Counted from the first letter of the stretch, positions 47,746 to 55,043 are shown. The stretch is DNA of 64,000 nt from an uncultured Flavobacteriaceae bacterium (GCA_937136455.1 CAKZOO010000059.1:1-64000), one strand, 5' to 3'. Program-made: numbers and translations. The notes: generated by a model not told the origin, from the letters alone.

Positions 47746-48056
47746 CACTTATTTATAAAATTATTGCAAATATCCCATAATTTTTGAAAACCGTTATTAT
47801 TGATCCGTTGCTTAGTTCGGATCTCTCTTACTATGTTGTAACTTTTCCCGTCTTCGCTGGGAGTCCTTACAACGTGTTGCACTTCGTTTGATCCACTGTT
47901 TAAGCGGTCAGTTTTGATGATCAATAAATCGTGATCACCATAGAAAAATTCAATTTGTTGACCGTAAACATTGAGCCATAATTTAAGCTTATTTTCCGCG
48001 ATCAATTGTTCAAGAATCTTTGAAACTTGATTAAGTGTTTTTACTTCTGCAAACAT
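47742..48056 (-). CDS. cassette protein, unknown
   Basis: 104 aa, alpha then beta: LNQVSKILEQLIAENKLKLWL, FYGDHDLLIIKTDRL. Unrecognised. Confidence 0.65.
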   Translation of the reverse strand: MFAEVKTLNQVSKILEQLIAENKLKLWLNVYGQQIEFFYGDHDLLIIKTDRLNSGSNEVQHVVRTPSEDGKSYNIVREIRTKQRINNNGFQKLWDICNNFINKC

Positions 48057-48099
48057 GGTAAAGCCTCTTGATTTGTCCTTGTTTGTTTATCTGTGGTTC

Positions 48100-48127
48100 A
48101 TTATAAGGATATTTGATCGCCCGTCAA
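48100..48127 (-). promoter_or_regulatory. sigma70 promoter
   Basis: -35 TTGACG (48122-48127), 16-nt spacer, -10 TATAAT (48100-48105). No strong dyad. Drives 47742-48056. Confidence 0.82.
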
Positions 48128-48297
48128 TACCTTTTTGTAAAAATAATTAAATTAATTTTATGTTGCTTTTTTCTATCTATACATGCAAGGCTATAAAAGA
48201 TTATACACGGGATCGCTTTTGCTGGCTTCCTGTGCGAGGCTGTGAGCGCTTTTCTCTTATGTGGTAAAGTGTTTGCTTGTCTTGCCTGTGTGGGGCG

Positions 48298-48321
48298 CTT
48301 AAAATGGCTCTTAGGGCTTTT
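48298..48321 (-). repeat. noncoding motif shared with 41818 and 58099
   Basis: Minus strand AAGCCCTAAGAGCCATTTTAAG-like sequence (core GCCATTTTAAG). Related to CTGTAAGCCATTTTAAG at 58109-58125 and CTGTAAGACGTTTTAAG at 41828-41844. Confidence 0.5.
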
Positions 48322-48459
48322 AAATTATTTTCAAAATTTCATCTCAAAATGATTGATCTGTATCTGGTTTTATGTTAAGCTGGATCATTTTGATTTCACA
48401 AAATAGCACAAAAATAGCTGGTTTTGCTGCTGCCCTAGTAATTAGAAACGAGATCGAAA

Positions 48460-48489
48460 AAGCCCCTAGGTATGGTTTTTAGGGGGCTT
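48460..48489. terminator. bidirectional terminator hairpin
   Basis: AAGCCCCTA (48460-48468) and TAGGGGGCTT (48480-48489) pair; leftward it continues TTTTTCG and rightward GGTTTTTA. Ends the 48540-48668 transcript. Confidence 0.75.
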
Positions 48490-48539
48490 GGTTTTTATGC
48501 TCTTTATATTTTCTATATTGAGGTTTAGAAAATTCTTTT

Positions 48540-48668
48540 TTAAATTGCCATAGCCATCGGGGTAAATATTAACATAGCTAATACACTAATTGCAACCACT
48601 TTTATAAAAGTTGGTGAATTTACTTTTTTATCCTTTGGTGTCATGTTAACGTAATCTATACCGACCAT
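48540..48668 (-). CDS. 42-aa membrane peptide
   Basis: ATG 48668. MVGIDYVNMTPKDKKVNSPT then one hydrophobic helix (FIKVVAISVLAMLIFTPMAMAI) reaching the C terminus. Promoter at 48701 and terminator at 48460 frame a single-gene unit. Confidence 0.65.
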   Translation of the reverse strand: MVGIDYVNMTPKDKKVNSPTFIKVVAISVLAMLIFTPMAMAI

Positions 48669-48700
48669 TTTTATTTACTCGCTTTGTTTAACTTGTGCTT

Positions 48701-48729
48701 ATTGTCTCAGGTCTTGACTGTATCGTCAA
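48701..48729 (-). promoter_or_regulatory. sigma70 promoter
   Basis: -35 TTGACG (48724-48729), 17-nt spacer, -10 GACAAT (48701-48706). TTGAC-GATACA-GTCAA is a dyad over the -35; TATTG/CAATA also pair. Confidence 0.7.
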
Positions 48730-48735
48730 TAGGTT

Positions 48736-49107
48736 TTAGTAAAAAACTTTTCTTCCTGTGGTGATCATATAATCACACTGTAACCCGTCTAAATTGACGC
48801 TGTGATCCTCTCTGGTGTGCCAATGGTCACAACGCATAGGATTATAGCAAGCCTCTTGATTAAAGCCGTTAACAGGCGTTACAGGGGCGATCACAACCTC
48901 TTCACACTCTACCCAAGCACAAACCTGTTTAAGGTTGTTAGCCTTGATCCATTGTGCCGTTTTAACACTATTTACCAGCTTAGCACCTTTTAAAACTAAA
49001 TTGTTTTTGTTAGGATCAATATACTGCTTTTCACTTGTCTTTGTGTCGGTGATCTGCCAGTGCATAAAATGTTTACCATTCTTTAAATGAAAACGTACCT
49101 TAAACAT
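48736..49107 (-). CDS. cassette protein, unknown
   Basis: 123 aa. Cys/His-rich C-terminal half (CYNPMRCDHWHTRED) could bind zinc; Lys-rich N terminus. Unrecognised. Confidence 0.65.
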   Translation of the reverse strand: MFKVRFHLKNGKHFMHWQITDTKTSEKQYIDPNKNNLVLKGAKLVNSVKTAQWIKANNLKQVCAWVECEEVVIAPVTPVNGFNQEACYNPMRCDHWHTREDHSVNLDGLQCDYMITTGRKVFY

Positions 49108-49147
49108 TAGATTTTCCTTTTGTTTGTTTCTCTTAATAAGTAAGGCT

Positions 49148-49175
49148 ATTTTAAACCCTACTCGGTAAAAGTCAA
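49148..49175 (-). promoter_or_regulatory. sigma70 promoter with dyad over -10
   Basis: -35 TTGACT (49170-49175), 16-nt spacer, -10 TAAAAT (49148-49153). GTAGGGT/GCCTTAC pair imperfectly around the -10. Confidence 0.82.
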
Positions 49176-49184
49176 CAATTATTT

Positions 49185-49574
49185 TTAAAAATCTGGGTGA
49201 TCATCTTCTAACTGTTTAGCCTTCTTTTCTCGGTGGCTTTCTCGGATCTTGTATTTCTTCATAGCATACATGATCTTAGCCCTTGCTTTGTGTTCTTTGC
49301 TCACTGGCTCGGACGGTGTACCGTTTAAATTGAATCGTACAGCGTCAGCCCTGCGGCATTGCTTAACATATTCTAGGCGCTTAGTCCATACCGCTAGACA
49401 GTCGCGGATCTCAGTCTTACTTAAACCGCTTAGCCCGTCATTAGCTAGTTGCTCTAGGATACCAATTGCCAAAGGTAAAGGCAAGCGTTTATTGAATAAA
49501 TGCGGATAAGTTTTAACTAGTTCGCCTATGTTCTTTTTGTAACGCTTAAAAATATTTCTCTTATACTTAGCCAT
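49185..49574 (-). CDS. ProQ/FinO-family RNA chaperone
   Basis: 129 aa from ATG 49574 (8-nt overlap with the upstream gene). The FinO-domain pattern is clear: YPHLFNKRLPLPLAIGI, LSKTEIRDCLAVWTKRLEYV, ADAVRFNLNGTPSEPVS and KEHKARA, followed by a basic C-terminal helix. ProQ/FinO proteins bind structured RNAs and RNA 3' ends and guide sRNA regulation. This is essentially the bare FinO domain with short basic tails, like minimal phage and plasmid members. It is third in an operon after a winged-helix candidate. Confidence 0.9.
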   Translation of the reverse strand: MAKYKRNIFKRYKKNIGELVKTYPHLFNKRLPLPLAIGILEQLANDGLSGLSKTEIRDCLAVWTKRLEYVKQCRRADAVRFNLNGTPSEPVSKEHKARAKIMYAMKKYKIRESHREKKAKQLEDDHPDF

Positions 49575-49839
49575 TGCTTTTGATCTCTTGAATGTATTTA
49601 ACAAGTAAGGTTTTCACCTTGTTTAATATCTCATCTTTGTTAGATACGTTTTCAATATCAACAAAGATCCCTTTTTGGTTGATTTCAACAACACCCATCC
49701 CTAACAAAGTTAGTTCAGTATCACTATACAGGTATTCGTTTTTAAATACAAATACACTAGATGATTTTGATTTAAAAGTTTTCAACAATTCTTTTGTAAA
49801 CTTAATCAATACGGTTAGTTTAACGATCTCGGTTTCCAT
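49567..49839 (-). CDS. hypothetical protein in ProQ operon
   Basis: 90 aa from ATG 49839; an in-frame TTG at 49857 lies before it. Hydrophobic/charged helices at both ends and a beta centre (LTLLGMGVVEINQKGIFVDI). Unrecognised. Overlaps the ProQ-like gene by 8 nt. Confidence 0.6.
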   Translation of the reverse strand: METEIVKLTVLIKFTKELLKTFKSKSSSVFVFKNEYLYSDTELTLLGMGVVEINQKGIFVDIENVSNKDEILNKVKTLLVKYIQEIKSNG

Positions 49840-49849
49840 AGTCAAGCCC

Positions 49850-50275
49850 TTAATCAATATATTTTAAAAGTTTTATCGTTGCCTTGATCGCCATTGGTCG
49901 CGCTCCACCTGAAGCCATAGAAAAGCCCTGATAAACGTCTATTAGTTCTCGCTTTTCTAAGTCATCAACAATATTTTTTAACATCTGGTAATTGATATTA
50001 AAAACCATCGTGCTAACCTGTAATAGTTTGTTATTGTTAATAACTAACCAGCTAACGATCCGCCTGATCAATTCTAAGCGCTTCTTTGTAGCTCTCTTGT
50101 TCTCTTTTTTGTAATCTTCTGATACCCTTAAAGCGATTTCAAAAGCTCTTACAGTCGCGTTGTGGCGGTCTGATAAAAGATCCCAAGTGGGTTTTTGTAA
50201 ATCAGGATTCCATTTATTAAGTGGTCTACCTGTTTTAGTGTGGCGCTCTAATCCTAAACCATTTTCGATAAGCAT
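49850..50275 (-). CDS. winged-helix-like DNA-binding candidate
   Basis: 141 aa. Residues about 75-140 have LLQVSTMVFNINYQMLKNIV, then DDLEKRELIDVYQG, a helix-turn-helix plus wing arrangement of MarR/replication-initiator type. The N-terminal part is basic with several Arg/Lys helices. First gene of the ProQ operon (AAGGAGG start), so a regulator is likely. Confidence 0.55.
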   Translation of the reverse strand: MLIENGLGLERHTKTGRPLNKWNPDLQKPTWDLLSDRHNATVRAFEIALRVSEDYKKENKRATKKRLELIRRIVSWLVINNNKLLQVSTMVFNINYQMLKNIVDDLEKRELIDVYQGFSMASGGARPMAIKATIKLLKYID

Positions 50276-50293
50276 TTGATCGCCTCCTTAACT

Positions 50294-50337
50294 GTTTAAC
50301 GTGTGGCTATGTTAAACTATTGCTTGTAATAGTGCAA
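50294..50337 (-). promoter_or_regulatory. sigma70-like promoter with two dyads
   Basis: -35 TTGCAC (50332-50337), 17-nt spacer, -10 TAACAT (50309-50314). GTTTAAC (50294-50300) and GTTAAAC (50311-50317) pair perfectly over the -10, and CTATT-ACAAGC-AATAG lies in the spacer. It overlaps the end of the small RHH gene. Confidence 0.75.
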
Positions 50338-50471
50338 GCGTTTTTATTATTAAATTCTTGGTGATCCTGAATTACTTGGTGCAATGCCTTTGTAACGCTA
50401 TCTAAGCCGCGATCAGTCTTAATCTGTTCTAGGTAATCAAGGTTTGTTTTTGCTACTGATAATTTAGCCAT
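50307..50471 (-). CDS. 54-aa ribbon-helix-helix regulator candidate
   Basis: ATG 50471 after AAGGAGG. A short basic strand (MAKLSVAKTN) then LDYLEQIKTDRGLDSVTKAL and HQVIQDH: beta strand plus two helices, as in Arc/MetJ-type RHH proteins. The C-terminal tail reads through the promoter of the next operon. It is coupled to the preceding 257-aa gene and could autoregulate the dyad promoter inside its own 3' end. Confidence 0.55.
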   Translation of the reverse strand: MAKLSVAKTNLDYLEQIKTDRGLDSVTKALHQVIQDHQEFNNKNACTITSNSLT

Positions 50472-50473
50472 TG

Positions 50474-51247
50474 TTATACCTCCTTACCATTAACACAAGC
50501 AAAATGAAAGTGCAAGCAATATTTCATAAGACTATAATCGCCCTCGTTAAGCTTGTGTAATGCCTTGTTAAAACCTAAGCTTTTCAAATACTCTTCAATT
50601 GATTCAATAGTATTGTGTTTAGATTTATCTTGGTGTGTCTTTTCTAACCACTTGAAAAACTCAAGATCCTTAAATGGTGTCGAATTCTTGCCAGTGTCGG
50701 GAATATTAAACACTTCTTTTTCTAAGATACCTTTTAATAAAACCTTTGCCGCTTCTCGCTTCTGCTGTTTGATCCAGTGTGGCTTTAAAACGTCCTCAAA
50801 AGCTCCCCAACAAGAGATCATAACATCGTCAAGGGTTTTATTGTAAAACTTACAAAGTGCCTTAGAAAGCGTTACAGCGTCATCATAGCTAGATAAGAAA
50901 ACTACAAAAGTTTTCTCTTTAAGTACGCAAAGTTTAAATTGCTTTGTACCTTCTCGCCAGTATGCCAAATTATTTAATTTAAGGATCGTTTGTTCAAAAC
51001 CTTTTAAACTATATTGTGCATCACTGATTAAACCGTTATAGTATAGGTTTTCATCTTGTCTATAAAGTACCGTACCTTCAAACATGATCGCCTGTAGTGC
51101 AATATCATTACCTTGTGCAAGGTCTAACGGGCTGTAATGTCTGCCAACTTCAAAAGCTTCTGAACTATTTTGTACCTGATACGAATAGCCATTATGCATC
51201 ATATCATATTGAAGGTTATGAATAAGTTTAGATTGAATCTGTGCCAT
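50474..51247 (-). CDS. 257-aa cassette protein, unknown
   Basis: Largest gene of this block, unrecognised. N-terminal Gln/Asn/Tyr-rich, centre with KTFVVFLSSYDDAVTLSKAL, then a helical Lys/Glu region and a C-terminal Tyr/His/Cys stretch (YCLHFHFACV). No signal peptide. Followed by the RHH candidate within the same transcript. Confidence 0.65.
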   Translation of the reverse strand: MAQIQSKLIHNLQYDMMHNGYSYQVQNSSEAFEVGRHYSPLDLAQGNDIALQAIMFEGTVLYRQDENLYYNGLISDAQYSLKGFEQTILKLNNLAYWREGTKQFKLCVLKEKTFVVFLSSYDDAVTLSKALCKFYNKTLDDVMISCWGAFEDVLKPHWIKQQKREAAKVLLKGILEKEVFNIPDTGKNSTPFKDLEFFKWLEKTHQDKSKHNTIESIEEYLKSLGFNKALHKLNEGDYSLMKYCLHFHFACVNGKEV

Positions 51248-51291
51248 AATTATAAATTCCTATAGTTGGCTAAAAGTAAGTTTCTCTTATC

Positions 51292-51330
51292 TATAGCCCC
51301 GTATTATACAGAGCTATAAATCAAAGTCAA
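51292..51330 (-). promoter_or_regulatory. sigma70 promoter with 6-bp dyad over -10
   Basis: -35 TTGACT (51325-51330), 16-nt spacer, -10 TATAAT (51303-51308). TATAGC (51292-51297) and GCTATA (51313-51318) are perfect reverse complements. Confidence 0.88.
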
Positions 51331-51339
51331 CAATTAATT

Positions 51340-51891
51340 TTAAAAAATCTTTCGAGTTTCTAAGCTTGGGAATTCACTATAAAATAACCAGTTAGTTAGT
51401 TTAAAATAGTTCTCCCAAGTGCGAGACATACCCCAAACAGGTTGATACTCTTTTTGTGCATCAGCTACGAAACTTTTAAGATTATAACCATGCTTTAAAG
51501 AAAGTTCAAGTATTATTTTATGAGTTTCTGATAAAAACTTTTTATCGCTTAATGTGCTTAAAACTTCAGCGCCATCAGTCCATAAAAGTTTATGTTTGAA
51601 AACACCTTTTTCTTTAGCAAGGCTTGATTTCCAATTGTCAAACAATGGTTGATTAAAAGTGAATTTAAAAATTGCATTATCTTGTTTTTCAGATTCCCAT
51701 TGTTTATATACTGTAACATGGGCAACTCTATCACACAAGACTTTTCTTGATACACAATAAAAACCCCTTGGATCAAGTCCTCTTTCTTCACATAGGCGTT
51801 TCATCTCTTGGAAAATATTCTCATCTGAAGCCATAGGGAAAGAGTTTGTAACAATACCTAAGCGTGTTTTTAACTGTTCTAATGTAATCAC
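51340..51891 (-). CDS. 183-aa cassette protein, unknown (GTG start)
   Basis: GTG 51891; the upstream TTG at 51906 is part of the TTGGAG ribosome site. Unrecognised; aromatic and Lys-rich with helical segments (CEERGLDPRGFYCVSRKVL). No membrane segment. Confidence 0.65.
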   Translation of the reverse strand: MITLEQLKTRLGIVTNSFPMASDENIFQEMKRLCEERGLDPRGFYCVSRKVLCDRVAHVTVYKQWESEKQDNAIFKFTFNQPLFDNWKSSLAKEKGVFKHKLLWTDGAEVLSTLSDKKFLSETHKIILELSLKHGYNLKSFVADAQKEYQPVWGMSRTWENYFKLTNWLFYSEFPSLETRKIF

Positions 51892-51932
51892 TTTTAATTT
51901 CTCCAAGTGGTTGTTTTGTTTAACTGTTACCT

Positions 51933-51960
51933 ATTATAAGGATTTAATTTTTAAATGCAA
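51933..51960 (-). promoter_or_regulatory. sigma70 promoter with palindromic spacer
   Basis: -35 TTGCAT (51955-51960), 16-nt spacer, -10 TATAAT (51933-51938). ATTTAA-TTT-TTAAAT occupies the spacer (51942-51956). Confidence 0.82.
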
Positions 51961-51968
51961 GCTTTATT

Positions 51969-52127
51969 TTATAAACTTTCGCGGTATTTGTGATCTTTTG
52001 CCGCTTGGCGTTGGCGCTTCAAAAGCTTAGCTTGTTTCTTTGCTGCTTTTCGCCCTAGCTGCTGATCGTGCTGCTCTTGGTTAACTACTACGCGCTTTGT
52101 GTTCTTCATTGGTGCATTTGGTTTCAT
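51969..52127 (-). CDS. 52-aa very basic protein
   Basis: ATG 52127, two nt after the stop of the secreted-protein gene. About a third of residues are Lys/Arg with Gln/Ala (GRKAAKKQAKLLKRQRQAAK): a basic helix likely to bind nucleic acid. Unrecognised. Confidence 0.6.
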   Translation of the reverse strand: MKPNAPMKNTKRVVVNQEQHDQQLGRKAAKKQAKLLKRQRQAAKDHKYRESL

Positions 52128-52128
52128 T

Positions 52129-52632
52129 CTAATACCTGTAATTAAATCTAATACTTTGAACCATTACAGCGCCATTATCAGAAGGTAATACACCTAAATC
52201 AACCGTAAAGCTTACTTTTTCGGTTAGTGGGTATTTTACCGCGATACTGGGCAAAATGTAAAGGCTTAAATGTTTATTTAAATATGCCGCCCCTGCCTGA
52301 TCTTTAGTGTAGCCAGTGACAGCCCCTAACATTAAGTTAGTGCTAACCTGTACCGTGTTTAGTTGGTACTTGGTTAACTTCCAATTATAACCAATCAAGT
52401 GAGATCGATTATAATAGGAATTTTCAAAGGTTGCAACAACTATTTTATTATTAAATATTAAGCCTTTCATATGATGATCGGCATTAAATAGGTTGTTATC
52501 TTGTCCTTTGATATAGTGTTGAGACTTAGCGCCAATTATAGCGCTTATTGTCTCTGTATGACCTTGTAACGGGCTTAAACCGATAATCAAGGTCATTGCA
52601 CTAATTAACCGTTTAATGGGCGTACTGTGCAT
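52129..52632 (-). CDS. secreted beta-rich protein, outer-membrane-like
   Basis: 167 aa. N-terminal signal peptide: basic MHSTPIKRL, hydrophobic ISAMTLIIGLSPLQG, cleavage near GHTET. The mature part alternates polar/hydrophobic residues and ends in an aromatic (IRFNYRY), as in outer-membrane beta barrels. An early phage protein exported to the envelope may block superinfection or phage receptors. Middle gene of a three-gene unit. Confidence 0.6.
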   Translation of the reverse strand: MHSTPIKRLISAMTLIIGLSPLQGHTETISAIIGAKSQHYIKGQDNNLFNADHHMKGLIFNNKIVVATFENSYYNRSHLIGYNWKLTKYQLNTVQVSTNLMLGAVTGYTKDQAGAAYLNKHLSLYILPSIAVKYPLTEKVSFTVDLGVLPSDNGAVMVQSIRFNYRY

Positions 52633-52933
52633 TTTGGAACGCTTCAGACATTGCCGTCATAGGTTGGATCGGCTCTGGGCTGTGTTGCTTAGCGTGTTCT
52701 TTTGCTGTTAATACATCTTGACCCACAACAAAGATTTTACGCTTAATTCGTTGTGCTGGTAAACGCAAAGAACGATTAACCTTTGACGGTAGTTTTAGAG
52801 TACCTTTAGTAAAAGGAATAGGCCATAAACCACCAACCTTTGATCGTGCTTGCTTAGTAAGCTTATAACCTGCCATAGTGTTGATAATAGTGCCTAGTGT
52901 ACGTGCATTGTTACGGTTTGCTACTGCTAACAT
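52613..52933 (-). CDS. basic cassette protein, unknown
   Basis: 106 aa, basic with Arg/Lys-rich centre (KVNRSLRLPAQRIKRKIFVV). Overlaps the secreted protein gene by 20 nt. Unrecognised. Confidence 0.6.
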   Translation of the reverse strand: MLAVANRNNARTLGTIINTMAGYKLTKQARSKVGGLWPIPFTKGTLKLPSKVNRSLRLPAQRIKRKIFVVGQDVLTAKEHAKQHSPEPIQPMTAMSEAFQNAQYAH

Positions 52934-52972
52934 AATTTACCCTTATTGGTTTATTTAAAGTTTCTCTTAATG

Positions 52973-53010
52973 AGTAACCCTGATTATAAGGGCTACTGTT
53001 TAAAAGTCAA
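52973..53010 (-). promoter_or_regulatory. sigma70 promoter with 8-bp dyad over -10
   Basis: -35 TTGACT (53005-53010), 16-nt spacer, -10 TATAAT (52983-52988). AGTAACCC (52973-52980) and GGGCTACT (52990-52997) pair with one mismatch. Confidence 0.9.
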
Positions 53011-53017
53011 CTACTTT

Positions 53018-53287
53018 TTAAAAGAATTTTTCTAAAGTTGGCAATTCTTGCTCTGTTACTGGTTTACAATCATAAAGTGTGTAAATCATTTCACCGTGTA
53101 GATCTTCTATCTGCTGACCCTTTTCTAGCCACTCAGCGCCATCATCAAGATTACAATGACATTCAGCTAGTAATGCCTGTGTTGCTGCACTTTCTTCTGT
53201 TACAGCGTGTTTGACAAGCGTGTGTGTCGTCTTCTCATATTCACCAGTTTGAATTTTAAGTGTTACTAAGAATGCTACCGTTTTCAT
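53018..53287 (-). CDS. cassette protein, unknown
   Basis: 89 aa, acidic, alpha/beta (MKTVAFLVTLKIQTGEYEKT start). Contains ALLAECHCNLDDGAEW. Unrecognised. Confidence 0.65.
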   Translation of the reverse strand: MKTVAFLVTLKIQTGEYEKTTHTLVKHAVTEESAATQALLAECHCNLDDGAEWLEKGQQIEDLHGEMIYTLYDCKPVTEQELPTLEKFF

Positions 53288-53312
53288 AAATTACCCTTTT
53301 AGGTTGTTTGTT

Positions 53313-53855
53313 TTAACTGTTTACTAGTTTACTTGATTCATTTTGAAAGTCAACAACATTTTGAAGAGTTTCAAAATTTATTTGCATCGGGATTGCTTCA
53401 ATAATTCCGCCCACATCTAGAACCACCTTAGACGCGATTTCTACCGCTTCCGCTGGTTTTAGTTCAGGATTAGCCAGCATTGCCCCGTGTGCAACTCTAC
53501 GACCTGATCCAATGCAATAAAGATCATCAACTATCTCAAGTTGCATAAGTTCACCATCTTTTAAATAGAACTCATACAGTGCGTTAGATATGCGGTCATA
53601 GTACACGGCTATATTATTTTTTGCAAGTGTTTTCTTGAACAATTTTAAAAGATGTTTACGATCATATTTGAGCTTGTGCCATTGATCCGAAATATTACCG
53701 ATCACGCCCATTTCACCAGATACAAAAATAAATTGCTCTTGCTTTGGACACTGTACCCATTTACAATATCGATCTGATCGAATCTCACCTTGCCAAGTAA
53801 CACGGCTATCAATAGCGATCTGGTTGTGTGTCTTACTAATAACTAAACAGGTCAT
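53313..53855 (-). CDS. HslV/proteasome-like Ntn hydrolase
   Basis: 180 aa. After Met removal the chain would begin Thr-Cys, as in beta-type Ntn hydrolases (Thr1). AIDSRVTWQGEI follows with Asp at 15 and a Lys (YCKW) at 31 by that numbering, the 16-residue D17-K33 spacing of proteasome subunits. FIFVSGEMGVIG and CIGSGRRVAHGAML match the central G.GS and SG...A.GAM motifs; AVEIASKVVLDVGG follows. Such proteins form ring proteases or decoys. Four nt after a small partner gene. Confidence 0.8.
   Translation of the reverse strand: MTCLVISKTHNQIAIDSRVTWQGEIRSDRYCKWVQCPKQEQFIFVSGEMGVIGNISDQWHKLKYDRKHLLKLFKKTLAKNNIAVYYDRISNALYEFYLKDGELMQLEIVDDLYCIGSGRRVAHGAMLANPELKPAEAVEIASKVVLDVGGIIEAIPMQINFETLQNVVDFQNESSKLVNS
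53326..53353 (-). promoter_or_regulatory. sigma70 promoter
   Basis: -35 TTGACT (53348-53353), 16-nt spacer, -10 TAAACT (53326-53331). GTAAACTAGTAAAC direct repeat rather than a clean dyad. It lies in the 3' end of the HslV-like gene and drives 53018-53287. Confidence 0.75.
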
Positions 53856-53858
53856 AAA

Positions 53859-54155
53859 TTATAAATCCTTTGCAATTAAAACATATTCTGTTTGTGGGAA
53901 TGCTTTATAATGTGCCACCATGTAACCGCTTTTAGCGTAACGCTCACCAAGCGCATGAGGTGCATAAAATCGTTTACATATATAAACTAAAGCCCTTTGA
54001 AAATCATCATCACAAATCTTTAGAGCCTGATCTACTGTATCACCATCTTTGCAAAACTCTTTAGTGATTGTATTATGCCCGTTTGAAAACTTAATACGTG
54101 TCGGCTTTGTTGCCGTTTCTGGTAAAATTTTTGCTTTGATTGCCCAATTAGCCAT
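53859..54155 (-). CDS. protein upstream of HslV-like gene, unknown
   Basis: 98 aa, mixed alpha/beta, basic N terminus, Tyr/Phe-rich C-terminal half. Unrecognised. First gene of a two-gene unit with the Ntn hydrolase, hence a possible substrate or regulator. Confidence 0.6.
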   Translation of the reverse strand: MANWAIKAKILPETATKPTRIKFSNGHNTITKEFCKDGDTVDQALKICDDDFQRALVYICKRFYAPHALGERYAKSGYMVAHYKAFPQTEYVLIAKDL

Positions 54156-54192
54156 TTTTAAATTATCCTAATGTTAGTTAGTTTCTCTTAAC

Positions 54193-54230
54193 TTAGGACT
54201 TCATTATAAAGCCCTAAATTTAAAAGTCAA
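54193..54230 (-). promoter_or_regulatory. sigma70 promoter with 9-bp dyad over -10
   Basis: -35 TTGACT (54225-54230), 16-nt spacer, -10 TATAAT (54203-54208). TTAGGACTT (54193-54201) and AAGCCCTAA (54209-54217) pair with one mismatch. Confidence 0.92.
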
Positions 54231-54481
54231 CTATTATTTTCAACTATTGTGATCAGGTCTTCAAGTGAAAGATCAAAAATACTGTAATGTTGTTGATCAA
54301 ATCCGATTAAGGTTAATTGATCATGTACTATCACCAATTCACTAAAACTTTCAAAACCTACATGTAAAGCGTTTGAATGGCTTACAACCTTTGATTCTAC
54401 TTTAGAGTTTATCACAAGATCTCTAAGTGTTGCAAGTGTTTGTGTCTCTAAATCTCTGTAACGCTTTTTTAATGTTTCCAT
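54227..54481 (-). CDS. cassette protein, unknown
   Basis: 84 aa, acidic C terminus; helical start (LKKRYRDLETQTLATLRDL) then beta region (FSELVIVHDQLTLIGF). Unrecognised. Confidence 0.65.
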   Translation of the reverse strand: METLKKRYRDLETQTLATLRDLVINSKVESKVVSHSNALHVGFESFSELVIVHDQLTLIGFDQQHYSIFDLSLEDLITIVENNS

Positions 54482-54513
54482 GACTTACCTTTTTAATTAA
54501 GTTTTCTCTTGTC

Positions 54514-54553
54514 TATGGGCAGTATTATAAACCGCCCATAATTCAAAAGTCAA
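54514..54553 (-). promoter_or_regulatory. sigma70 promoter with 7-bp dyad over -10
   Basis: -35 TTGACT (54548-54553), 18-nt spacer, -10 TATAAT (54524-54529). TATGGGC (54514-54520) and GCCCATA (54534-54540) are perfect reverse complements. Confidence 0.9.
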
Positions 54554-54558
54554 ACATT

Positions 54559-54975
54559 TTAAACACTAAATTTTAAATCTTTCATACGCTTTTCAGCCGC
54601 GACAATATAAGCCACAATTACAGGATCATATTTTTGTCTATACTTTTTAATAATGTCTAAAGACAAACGCGCATCAGCTACTTTATCAACAAGATCATTA
54701 TAAGTCTTGTCATTATATTTCACCATATCATTATAAATATTCTCGGCATGATTTGCAACTTCTTCAGTAACAAATTTTGCAACACCATGATCACCCATAG
54801 CGAAGATTAAAAAGCCGTGGTAAGATTGGCTTGATTCACTTACATAACGATCAAGGTTTAGATCATCTTTAATCATGCAAGCGTTAAAACCGTTCTCGTT
54901 TGGCGTACCTGTGTACGTCTTACCAACTGTAAACATTTTTGTATCTCTTGGTAAACCAGTGCAAACTACTTTCAT
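54559..54975 (-). CDS. cassette protein, unknown
   Basis: 138 aa from ATG 54975; an upstream in-frame ATG precedes the promoter. The start MKVVCTGLPRDTKMFTVGKTY resembles small phage proteins with a beta-barrel-like first half; the second half is helical. Unrecognised. Confidence 0.65.
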   Translation of the reverse strand: MKVVCTGLPRDTKMFTVGKTYTGTPNENGFNACMIKDDLNLDRYVSESSQSYHGFLIFAMGDHGVAKFVTEEVANHAENIYNDMVKYNDKTYNDLVDKVADARLSLDIIKKYRQKYDPVIVAYIVAAEKRMKDLKFSV

Positions 54976-55004
54976 TTTTAATTGTTCCTTTTTGTTTAAG
55001 TAAA

Positions 55005-55035
55005 GCCAGTTTAACAGACTGGCGGCTGGTGTCAA
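55005..55035 (-). promoter_or_regulatory. sigma70 promoter with 6-bp dyad over -10
   Basis: -35 TTGACA (55030-55035), 16-nt spacer, -10 TAAACT (55008-55013). GCCAGT (55005-55010) and ACTGGC (55018-55023) are perfect reverse complements. Confidence 0.82.
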
Positions 55036-55043
55036 TAGTTAAA

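Larger units (their letters stand above)
48057..48539. other. gene-free stretch inside cassette region
   Basis: It holds the promoter for the gene at 47742, a motif shared with two other noncoding regions (48298-48321), and a bidirectional hairpin at 48460-48489. No credible frame or other promoter was seen between 48130 and 48459; a processed RNA from the 48540 gene's promoter is possible. Confidence 0.5.
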
